Assembly (NCBI RefSeq): GCF_029227915.1
Contig: NC_079878.1
Location: forward strand, 15,998,001-16,062,000
Direction: 5' to 3'
DNA from: Hydractinia symbiolongicarpus
Taxonomy: Eukaryota > Cnidaria > Hydrozoa > Anthoathecata > Hydractiniidae
DNA: 64,000 nucleotides
Both the position numbers and the translations under genes were made by a program. Shown in pieces: positions 53,201-64,000 of this stretch; position 1 is the stretch's first letter, and each line of letters opens with the position of its first letter. Below the pieces are notes generated by a model. That model did not search any database. It had not been told where the DNA came from and saw nothing but the letters and a program-made list of their open reading frames with translations.

Positions 53201-56200
53201 GTACTTGACTGTGTTCTATTGCTATTGCAGATTCGAAAATGGTTTGAGGCGTCGTAGTCCATTGAGAGTGGAAAGTCTAGACCGATGCCCACCTGTCTTG
53301 GCTCGTAGAAGCACGTTACTAAGTGTAAGGCCCTCATTAAGACGCAAAAGGCCGTACCACAACCTTTAGATGACTGTGCACGCACTTGATGGTGTTTAAA
53401 GGTTATTGCAGAATGGAAAACTTCTTGAGGCGACGTACTCCATTGAGAGTGGAATGACTAGATCGATACCAGCCTGTCTAGGCTCGTGGAACCACGTGAT
53501 TTACGTGTAAGACCCTTATTAGGCTGCACAGTATCACATTATAATCTTTAAAAGCCTGTGCACGTAGTTGACGGTGTTCTTTTGCTATGGCGGCAAGGAA
53601 AACGACTTAAGGCGTGTTGTAATCTATTGAGAGTGAAAGGACTAGAGCCATCGTCAAATGTCTAGACTCGTGGAAGCACGTCATTTACGTGGAAAGCCCT
53701 TATTTGGCCGCAAAAAGCTTTGTTAGAACCTTTAGAAGACAGTGCACGTACTTGAGGTTGTTCCATGGCTATTGTGGAGTGGAAAACGTCTTCAGGCGAC
53801 GTAGTCCATTGAGAGTAAAAGGACTAAACCGACCACCACTTGTCTAGGCTCGTTGAATCACGTGATTTACGTGTAAGGCCTGTATTATGCTGCAGAAACC
53901 GTATTACAATCATTAAAAGACTGTGCACGTACTTGACAGTGTTCTATTGCCATGGCGGAAAAGAAAACGTCTCGAGGCATTGCAATCTATTAAGAGTGAA
54001 AGGACTAAACCGACAACCACCCATGCTCGTGGAAGCACGTGATTTACGTGTAAGGCCCTTATTAGGCTGCAAAAGGCCGTATTCCAACCTTTAAAAGCCT
54101 GTGCACATAGCTGACGGTGTTCTATTGCTATGATGGAAAGGAAAACGACTTGAGACGTCGTAGTCCATTAAAAGTGGAAAAACTAGACCGATGCCCACCT
54201 GTCTTGGCTCGTAGAAGCACGTTTTTTACGTGTAAAGCCATTATTAGGCCGCAAAAGACCGTACTACAACCTTTAGAAGACTATGCACGCTCTTGATGCT
54301 GTTTAATGGCTATTGCAGAATGGAAATCGTCTTGAGGCTACGTAGTCTATTGAGATTGGAAAGACTAGAACGATCACTACATGTCTAGTTTCGTGGAAGC
54401 ACGTGATTTACGTGTAAGGCCCTTATTGAGCTGCAAAAGACCGTACTACAATTTTTAGACGCCTGTGGACGTAGTTGAGAGTATTCTAAGGCCATGGTGG
54501 AAAGGAAAATGACTTGAGACGTCGTAGTCCATTGAAAGTGGAAAGGCTAGACAGATGCCCACCTGTCTTGGCTCGTAGAAGCACGTCATTAAGTGTAAGG
54601 CCCTTATTTAGCCGCAAAAGGCCGTACTACAACCTTTAGAAGACTGTCCACGAACTTGATGGTGTTAAATGGATATTGCAGAATGGAAAACGTCTTCAGG
54701 TGACGTAGTCCTTTGAGCGTGGAAGGACTAAACCAACCACAACGTGTCTAGGCTCGTGGACGCACGTGATTCACGTATAAGGTCTTTATTAGGCTGCAAA
54801 ATCCGAATTACAATCTTTAAAAGCCTGTGCACGTACTTGAGCGTGTTCCTTGGCTATTGCGGAATGGTAAACGAATTGAGATGTCGTAGCCAATGGAGAG
54901 TGGAAAGACTTGACCCTTCCCCGTCTGTCTAGGGTCGTAGAAGCACGTAGTTTTCGTGTAAGGCCCTTATTAAGCTACACAATGTCCTTTTACAATCAAG
55001 AATGTGCACGTACTTGACGGTGTTCTATTGCCATTGCGGATTTAAAAACGGTTTCAGGCCTCGTAGTCCATTGAGAGTGGAAGTACTAGACCGTTGTCAA
55101 TCGGTCTAGGCTCCTGGAAGCCCGTGATTTAAAGTCGTATTACAGACTTTAAAAGCCTGTGCACGTATTTGAGGGTGTTTCATGGCTATTGTGGAATGGT
55201 AAACGACTTGAGATGTCGTAGTCCATGGAGAGGGGAAAGACTAGACAAATCACCGCCTCTCTAGGCTCGTAGAAGCACGTAGTTAACGTGTAAGGCCCTT
55301 ATTAGGCTGCAAAAAGCCGTGCTACAATTTCTAGAAGACTGTGCACGCACTTGATGGTGTTTAATGGCTACTGCAGAATGGAAAAGGTCTTAAGGCGACG
55401 TAGTCCATTGGAAATGGAAAGACTAAACCGACCACCACCTGTCTAGATTCTTGAAAGCCCGTCATTTACGTGTAAGGTTTTTTTTAGGCTGCAAAAGGCC
55501 GTATTACAACCTTAAGAAAAATGTGCCCATATTTGACTGTGCTCTATTGCCATGGCGGAAAGGAAAATGACTTGAGGCGACGTAGTGCATTGACAGTGGA
55601 AGAAATAGACCGTTCTCAACCTGTCTAGGCTCATGCAAGCGCGCGACTTACGCTTAAGGCCCTTATTAGGCTGCAAAAGGCCGTACTACAATCTTTAGAA
55701 GACTGTGCACGTAGTTGACGGTGTTCTATTGCCATGGCGGAAAGTCCATTGAGAGTGGAAGGACTGAACGGACCACCACCTGTCTAGGCTCGGGCAAGTA
55801 CGTGATTTACATGTAAGGCCTTTGTTAGGCTGCAAAAGGCCGTATTACAATCTTTAAAAAACTGTGCACGTAGTTCACGGTGTTCTATGGCCATGGTGGA
55901 AAGTAAAGTGACTTGAGACGTCGTAGTTCATTAAGAGTGGAAAGGGTAGACCGATTCCTCCCACCTGTCTAACCTCGTCGAAGCACGTGATTTACGTATC
56001 TTATCAGGCTGTACAATGTGGTATTACAATTTTCAGAATCCTGTGCAATTAGTTGACGGTGTTCTATTGCCTTCCCGGAAAGGAAAGCGAATTGAAATGT
56101 CGAAGTCCATCACTGTGCACGCACTTGATGGTGTTTAATGGCTACTGCGGAATGGAAAACGTCTTGAGGTGACATAGTCCATTGGGAGTGGAAGGACTAA

Positions 56201-59200
56201 ACGGACCACCACCTGTCTAGACTCTTCAAAGCCCGTGATTTACGTGTAAGGTTTTTTTTAGGCTGCAAAAGCCGTATTACAGACTTTAAAGGACTGTGCA
56301 CGTAGTTGACGGTGTTCTGTTGCCATGGCGGAAAGGAAAACGTCTTGAGGCGTTGTAATCTATTCACAGTGAAAGGACTAGACCGATCTCCGCCACTTTA
56401 GACTCGTAGAAGCTCGTAGTTTACGTGTAAGGTCCTTATTAGGCCTGCAAAGGGCGTATTACAACCTCTAAAAAACTGTGCACGTAGTTGACGGTGCTCT
56501 ATGGCCATGGTGGAAAGTAAAATGACTTGAGACGTCGTAGTCCATTGAGAGTGGAAAGGCTGGACCTACTCCCACCTGTCTAATCTCGTCGAAGCACGTG
56601 ATTTACGTGTAAAGCCTTTACTAGTCTTCAAAAGTCTGTATTACAATCTGTAAAAGTCTGTGCACGTATTTGACGGTGTTGTGTGGCCATTCCGGATCTA
56701 AAAATGACTTGAGGCGCCGTAGTCCATTGAGAGTGGAAGGACTAGACCGTTTTTAACCGGTCTAGGCTCGTGGAAGGACGTGAACTACGTGTAAGGTCCT
56801 TTTTAGGCTGCAAAAGACCGTATTACAATCTTTAAAAGCCTGTGCACGTAGTTGACGGTGTTCTATTGCCATGGCGGAAAGGAAATCAACTTGAGGCGTT
56901 GTAATCTATTAAGAATGGAAGGACTAGACCGTTCTCAATCGGTCTAGGCTCGTAGAAGCACGTGATTTACGTTTAAGGCCTTTATTAGGCCGTAAAACGC
57001 CCTATTACAATCTTTAGAAGTATATGCACCTAGTTGACGGTGTTCTAATGACATGGCGGATTTGAAAACGATTTAAGGCGTTGTAGTCTATTGAGAATAT
57101 AAGGACTAGACCGTTCTCAATCGGTCCAGGCTCGTAAAAGCACGTGATTTACGTGTAAGGCCTTTACTAGTCTTCAAAAGTCTGTATTACAATCTGAAAA
57201 AGCCTGTGCACGTATTTGACGGTGTTGTGTGGCCATTCCGGATTTAAAAACGACTTGAGGCGCCGTAGTCCGTTGAGAGTGGAAGGACTAGACCGTTCTC
57301 AATCGGTCTAGCCTCGTAGAAGCACGTGAATTACGTGTAAGACCCTTATTAGGCCGCAAAAAGCCGTGCTACAATTTTTATGAGACTGTGCACGCACTTG
57401 ATGGTGTTTAATGGCTACTGCGGAATGGAAAACATCTTGAGGTGACATAGTCCATTGGGAGTGGAAGGACTAAACCGACCACCACCTGTCTAGACTCTTC
57501 AAAGCCCGTGATTTACGTGTAAGGTTTTTTTCTAGGCTGCAAAAGCCGTATTACAGACTTTAAAAATCTGTGCACGTAGTTGACGGTGTTCTGTTGCCAT
57601 GGCGGAAAGGAAAACGTCTTGAGGCGTTGTAATCTATTCACAGTGAAAGGACTAGACCGATCTCCGCCACTTTAGACTCGTAGAAGCTCGTAGTTTACGT
57701 GTAAGGTCTTTATTAGGCCGCAAAAGGCCGTATTACAACCTTGAGAAGAACGTGCCCATATTTGACTGTTTTCTATGGCAATCGCGAATTCGAAAAGGGT
57801 TTGAGGCGTCGTAGTCCATTGAAAGTGGAAGGACTAGACCGATCCCAACCTGTCTAGGCTCGTTGAAGCACGTGAATTACTAGAAAGGCCCTTACTACTC
57901 TCCAAAAGGCCGTATTGCAACCTTAAGAAGAATGTGTCCATGTTTGACTGTGTTCTATGGCCATTGCGGATTCGAAAACGGTTTGAGGAGTCGTAGTCCA
58001 TTGTGAGTGGAAAAGCTAGACCGATTTCCAGCTGTGTAACCTCGTCGAAGCCCTTAGGCCCTTATTAGGCCGCAAAAGGCCGTATTATAATCTTTAAAAG
58101 TCTGTGCACGGAGTTGACGGTGTTTTATTGCCATGGCGGAAAGGAAAACGCTTTAAGGCGTTGTAATCTATTGAGAGTGAAAGGACTAGACCGTTCTCAA
58201 TCGGTCTAGGCTCGTAGAAGCACGTGATTTTTGTGTAAGGTCCTTATTAGGCCTGCAAAGGGCGTATTACAACCTCTAAAAAACTGTGCACGTAGTTGAC
58301 GGTGTTCTATGTCTATTGCGGAATGGAAAACGACTTGAGGAGTCGTAGTCCATTGAGAGTGGAAGGACTAGGCTTGTGGAATCACGTGATTTACGTGTAA
58401 GACCCGTTTTAGGCCCCAAGAGGCTGTATTCCAAATTTTAAAAGACTGTGCACGTAGTTGACGGTGTTCTATTGCCATGGCGGAAAGGAAGTCAACTTGA
58501 GGCGTTGCAATCCATTGAGAATGGAAGGACTAGACTCTTCTCAATCGGTCTAGGCTGGTAGAAGCACGTAGTTCACGTGTAAAACCTTTATTAGGTCGCA
58601 AAAAGCCGTACTACAAGCTTTAAAAGACTGTGCACGTAGTTGAAAGTGTTTTATTGCCATGCCGGAAAGGAAAACGACTGGAGACGTCGTAGTCCATTGA
58701 AAGTGGAAGGACTAAACGGACCACCACCTGTCTAGGCTCGTGCAAACACGTGATTTACATTTAAGGCCTTTATTAGGCTGTAAAAGGCCCTATTACAATC
58801 TTTAGAAGTATATGCACCTAGTTGACGGTGTTCTAATGACATGGCGGATTTGAAAACGATTTAAGGCGTTGTAGTCCATTGATAATAGAAGGACTAGACC
58901 GTTCTCAATCGGTCCAGGCTCGTAGAAGCACGTGATTTACGTGTAAGGCCTTTACTAGTCTTCAAAAGTCTGTATTACAATCTGAAAAAGCCTGTGCACG
59001 TAGTTGACGGTGTTGTGTGGCCATTCCGGATTAAAAAACGTCTTGAGATGACATAGTCCATTGGGAGTGGAAGGACTAAACCGACCACCATCCGTCTGGA
59101 CTCTTGAAAGCCCGTGATTTACGTGTAAGGTTTTTTTTTATGCTGCAAAAACCGTATTACAGACTTTAAAGGACTGTGCACGTAGTTGACGGTGTTCTAT

Positions 59201-62200
59201 TCCCATGACGGAAGGGAAAACGGCTTAAAATGTTCTAATCTATTGTGAGTGAACAGACTAGACCGATCTCCGTCTGTGTAACCTCGTCAAAGCACGTGAT
59301 TTAAAGGTAAGGCCCTTATAAGGCTGCAAAAGGCCGTATTGCAACCTTAAGAAGAATGTGCCCATGTTTGACTGTGTTCTATGGCCATTGCGGATTCGAA
59401 AACGGTTTGAGGAGTCGTAGTCCATTGAGAGTGGAAGGACTAGACCGTTCAACACCTATCTAGGCTCGTGGAAACACGTGATTTTCGTGTAAGGCCCTTA
59501 TTAGACCGCAAAAAGCCGTGCTACAATTTTTATGAGACTGTGCACGCACTTGATGGTGTTTAATGGCTACTGCGGAATGGAAAACATCTTGAGGCGACGT
59601 AGTCCATTGGAAATGGAAAGACTAAACCGACCACCACCTGTCTAGATTCTTGAAAGCCCGTCATTTACGTGTAAGGTTTTTTTTAGGCTGCAAAAGGCCG
59701 TATTACAACCTTAAGAAAAATGTGCCCATATTTGACTGTGCTCTATTGCCATGGCGGAAAGGAAAATGACTTGAGGCGACGTAGTGCATTGACAGTGGAA
59801 GAAATAGACCGTTCTCAACCTGTCTAGGCTCATGCAAGCGCGCGACTTACGCTTAAGGCCCTTATTAGGCTGCAAAAGGCCGTACTACAATCTTTAGAAG
59901 ACTGTGCACGTAGTTGACGGTGTTCTATTGCCATGGCGGAAAGTCCATTGAGAGTGGAAGGACTGAATGGACCACCACCTGTCTAGGCTCGGGCAAGTAC
60001 GTGATTTACATGTAAGGCCTTTGTTAGGCTGCAAAAGGCCGTATTACAATCTTTAAAAAACTGTGCACGTAGTTCACGGTGTTCTATGGCCATGGTGGAA
60101 AGTAAAGTGACTTGAGACGTCGTAGTTCATTAAGAGTGGAAAGGGTAGACCGATTCCTCCCACCTGTCTAACCTCGTCGAAGCACGTGATTTACGTATCT
60201 TATCAGGCTGTACAATGTGGTATTACAATCTTCAGAATCCTGTGCAATTAGTTGACGGTGTTCTATTGCCTTCCCGGAAAGGAAAGCGAATTATAATGTC
60301 GAAGTCCATCACTGTGCACGCACTTGATGGTGTTTAATGGCTACTGCGGAATGGAAAACGTCTTGAGGTGACATAGTCCATTGGGAGTGGAAGGACTAAA
60401 CACACCACCACCTGTCTAGACTCTTCAAAGCCCGTGATTTACGTGTAAGGTTTTTTTTAGGCTGCAAAAGCCGTATTACAGACTTTAAAGGACTGTGCAC
60501 GTAGTTGACGGTGTTCTGTTGCCATGGCGGAAAGGAAAACGTCTTGAGGCGTTGTAATCTATTCACAGTGAAAGGACTAGACCGATTTCCGCCACTTTAG
60601 ACTCGTAGAAGCTCGTAGTTTACGTGTAAGGTCCTTATTAGGCTGCAAAAGGCCGTATTACAACCTTGAGAAGAACGTGCCCATATTTGACCGTTTTCTG
60701 TGGCAATCGCGGATACGAAAAGGGTTTGAGGCGTCGTAGTCCATTGAAAGTGGAAGGACTAGACCGATCCCAACCTGTCTAGGCTCGTTGAAGCGCGTGA
60801 ATTACTAGTAAGGCCCTTACTACTCTCCAAAAGGCCGTATTGCAACCGTAAGAAGAATGTGCCCATGTTTGACTGTGTTCTATGGCCATTGCGGATTCGA
60901 AAACGGTTTGAGGAGTCGTAGTCCATTGTGAGTGGAAAAGCTAGACCGATTTCCAGCTGTGTAACCTCGTCGAAGCCCTTAGGCCCTTATTAGGCCGCAA
61001 AAGGCCGTATTATAATCTTTAAAAGTCTGTGCACGGAGTTGACGGTGTTTTATTGCCATGGCGGAAAGGAAAACGCTTTGAGGCGTTGTAATCTATTGAG
61101 AGTGAAAGGACTCGACCGTTCTCAATCGGTCTAGGCTCGTGCAAGCTCGTGATTTACATGTAATGCCCTTATTAGGCTGTAAAAGGCCGTAATACAATCC
61201 TTAGAAGACTGTGCACGCAGTTGACGGTGTTCTATGGCCATGGTGGAAAGTAAAGTGATTTGAGGCGTCGTAGTCCATTGAGAGTGGAAAAGCTAGGCCG
61301 ATTCCCACCTGTCTAACCTCGTCGAAGCACGTGAACTACGTGTAAGGTCCTTTTTAGGCTGCAAAAGACCGTATTACAATCTTTAAAAGCCTGTGCACGT
61401 AGTTGACGGTGTTCTTTTGCCATGGCTGAAAGGAAAACGACTTAAAGTGTTGTAATCTATTGAGAGTGAACGGACTAGACAGATCCCGCCTGTCTAGGCT
61501 CGTAGACGCACGTAGTTTACGTGTAAGGCCCTTATTAGGCTGCACAATGTCGTATTAGAATCTTTAGAAGACTGTGCCTGTAGTTGAAGTTGTTCTATTG
61601 CTATGGCGGAAAGTAAAATGACTTGACACATCGTAGTCCATTGTGAGTGGAAAAGCTAGACCGATTTCCAGCTGTGTAACCTCCTCGAAGCACGTGATTT
61701 AAGTGTAAGGTTTTTACTAGTCTTCAAATGTCTGTATTACAATCTGTAAAAGTCTGTTCACGTATTTGACGGTGTTGTGTGGCCATTCCGGATCTAAAAA
61801 CGACTTGAGGCGCCGTAGTCCATTGAGAGTGGAAGGACTAGACCGTTTTCAACCGGTCTAGGCTCGTGGAAGCACGTGAACTACGTGTAAGGTGCTTTTT
61901 AGGCTGCAAAAGACCGTATTACAATCTTTAAAAGCCTGTGCACGTAGTTGACGGTGTTCTATTGCCATGGCGGAAAGGAAATTAACTTGAGGCGTTGTAA
62001 TCTATTAAGAATGGAAGGACTAGACCGTTCTCAATCGGTCTAGGCTCGTAGAAGCACGTGATTTACGTTTAAGGCCTTTATTAGGCTGTAAAAGGCCGTA
62101 TTACAATCTGAAAAAGCCTGTGCACGTATTTGACGGTGTTGTGTGGCCATTCCGGATTTAAAAACGACTTGAGGCGCCGTAGTCCGTTGAGAGTGGAAGG

Positions 62201-64000
62201 ACTAGACCGTTCTCAATCGGTCTAGCCTCGTAGAAGCACGTGAATTACGTGTAAGGCCCTTATTAGGCTGCAAAAAACCGTGCTACAATTTTTATAAGAC
62301 TGTGCACGCACTTGATGGTGTTTAATGGCTACTGCGGAATGGAAAACGTCTTGAGGTGACATAGTCCATTGGGAGTGGAAGGACTAAACCGACCACCACC
62401 TGTCTAGACTCTTCAAAGCCCGTGATTTACGTGTAAGGTTTTTTTTTAGGCTGCAAAAGCCGTATTACAGACTTTAAAGGACTGTGCACGTAGTTGACGG
62501 TGTTCTGTTGCCATGGCGGAAAGGAAAACGTCTTGAGGCGTTGTAATCTATTCACAGTGAAAGGTCTAGACCGATCTCCGCCACTTTAGACTCGTAGAAG
62601 CTCGTAGTTTACGTGTAAAGTCCTCATTAGGCCGCAAAAGGCCGCATGACAACCTTGAGAAGAACGTGCCCATATTTGACCGTTTTCTATGGCAATCGCG
62701 GATTCGAAAAGGGTTTGAGGCGTCGTAGTCCATTGAAAGTGGAAGGACTAGACCGATCCCAACCTGTCTAGGCTCGTTGAAGCACGTGAATTACTAGAAA
62801 GGCCCTTACTACTCTCCAAAAGGCCGTATTGCAACCTTAAGAAGAATGTGTCCATGTTTGACTGTGTTCTATGGCCATTGCGGATTCGAAAACGGTTTGA
62901 GGAGTCGTAGTCCATTGTGAGTGGAAAAGCTAGACCGATTTCCAGCTGTGTAACCTCGTCGAAGCCCTTAGGCCCTTATTAGGCCGCAAAAGGCCGTATT
63001 ATAATCTTTAAAAGTCTGTGCACGTAGTTGACGGTGTTCTATTGCCATGGCGGAAAGGAAGTCAACTTGAGGCGTTGCAATCCATTGAGAATGGAAGGAC
63101 TAGACCGTTCTCAATCGGTCTAGGCTCGTGCAAGCTCGTGATTTACATGTAATGCCCTTATTAGGCTGTAAAAGGCCGTAATACAATCCTTAGAAGACTG
63201 TGCACGTAGTTGACGGTGTTCTTTTGCCATGGCTGAAAAGAAAACGACTTAAAGTGTTGTAATCTATTGAGAGTGAACGGACTAGACAGATCCCGCCTGT
63301 CTAGGCTCGTAGACGCACGTAGTTTACGTGTAAGGCCCTTATTAGGCTGCACAATGTCGTATTAGAATCTTTAGAAGACTGTGCCTGTAGTTGAAGTTGT
63401 TCTATTGCTATGGCGGAAAGTAAAATGACTTGACACATCGTAGTCCATTGTGAGTGGAAAAGCTAGACCGATTTCCAGCTGTGTAACCTCCTCGAAGCAC
63501 GTGATTTAAGTGTAAGGTTTTTACTAGTCTTCAAATGTCTGTATTACAATCTGTAAAAGTCTGTTCACGTATTTGACGGTGTTGTGTGGCCATTCCGGAT
63601 CTAAAAACGACTTGAGGCGCCGTAGTCCATTGAGAGTGGAAGGACTAGACCGTTTTCAACCGGTCTAGGCTCGTGGAAGCACGTGAACTACGTGTAAGGT
63701 GCTTTTTAGGCTGCAAAAGACCGTATTACAATCTTTAAAAGCCTGTGCACGTAGTTGACGGTGTTCTATTGCCATGGCGGAAAGGAAATTAACTTGAGGC
63801 GTTGTAATCTATTAAGAATGGAAGGACTAGACCGTTCTCAATCGGTCTAGGCTCGTAGAAGCACGTGATTTACGTTTAAGGCCTTTATTAGGCTGTAAAA
63901 GGCCGTATTACAATCTGAAAAAGCCTGTGCACGTATTTGACGGTGTTGTGTGGCCATTCCGGATTTAAAAACGACTTGAGGCGCCGTAGTCCGTTGAGAG
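50254..64000. repeat. Satellite array, about 181-bp monomers, about 76 copies
   Basis: Monomers of 178-186 bp in head-to-tail order. Landmarks in order: TGTGCACGTAGTTGACGGTG, TTGCCATGGCGGAAAGGAAA, CGTAGTCCATTGAGAGTGGA, a CTAGACCG...GTCTAGG hairpin, GCACGTGATTTACGTGTAAG and CCTTATTAGGCTGCAAAAGG. Divergence between monomers is moderate, but larger blocks are almost identical: about 1 kb at 55.4-56.4 and 59.6-60.6 kb (offset about 4199), 803 bp at 61,390-62,193 and 63,197-64,000 (offset 1807), and 50.6-50.9 versus 52.8-53.1 kb (offset about 2178). Short open frames within it have no shared coding logic, since the monomer length is usually not a multiple of three and stops occur in all frames. 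The array reaches the window end. Confidence 0.95.

Noticed and set aside
50757-63352. Recurring short frames such as those beginning MQPNKGLTRK in the satellite
   Set aside because: They recur only because blocks of the array were copied. Monomer length is not a multiple of three and stops interrupt every frame.

Overview
This is an AT-rich, repeat-dominated piece of an animal genome. The evidence is spliced genes with GT/AG introns, an alpha-arrestin gene, tRNA-derived SINEs, Penelope-like and BEL/Pao retroelement debris and several families of DNA transposon. The mixture looks cnidarian (hydrozoan- or anthozoan-like), but that is an inference from style and not a species identification. 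There are no bacterial operons, CRISPR arrays or rRNA genes.

Layout. 1-14,000 is intergenic: a Penelope-like (PLE) remnant at about 1.8-2.6 kb inside a 4.2-kb inverted-repeat pair, a SINE-like element with a tRNA-like core, shuffled repeat blocks at 6.7-11.3 kb, and palindromic or foldback DNA. 14,281-33,850 (minus strand) is one host gene, an arrestin domain-containing (ARRDC-type alpha-arrestin) protein. I reconstruct six coding exons, all joined by phase-1 introns. Exon 4 carries a perfect 16-bp tandem duplication that breaks the reading frame. The gene's large introns hold a TIR-bounded element, long (TA)n tracts, two SINEs, a Kolobok-like transposase relic, TGACGTCA-bearing tandem repeats and a BEL/Pao relic.

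36,288-43,797 is the most interesting part: a 7.5-kb DNA transposon bounded by 6-bp target duplications (AGTTAG) and about 35-bp terminal inverted repeats starting TACGG. Clusters of the palindrome CTACTGCGCAGTAG lie just inside both ends. It carries two convergent genes. One encodes a SAM domain, a probable ubiquitin-like region and Cys pairs, and stops where a HECT-like segment may begin. The other encodes an integrase-type DDE transposase with an N-terminal helix-turn-helix. The copy is dead: a 1.48-kb MITE sits in SAM exon 2, a 1.9-kb TA-flanked element sits in exon 3, there is an in-frame stop, and the integrase has a one-base frameshift. Removing each insertion with one target-site copy restores the reading frame exactly, so the ancestral gene can be inferred with confidence.

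43,800-48,450 holds two copies of a repeat block with G-rich minisatellites and tRNA-like cores, another PLE fragment (GIY-YIG end) and a mobile-element ORF with one nonsense codon. 48,819-50,253 is an uninterrupted (ATCC)n tract of about 358 units. It runs directly into a satellite array of about 181-bp monomers that fills the rest of the window (about 76 monomers), with higher-order duplications and a hairpin whose two arms covary between monomers.
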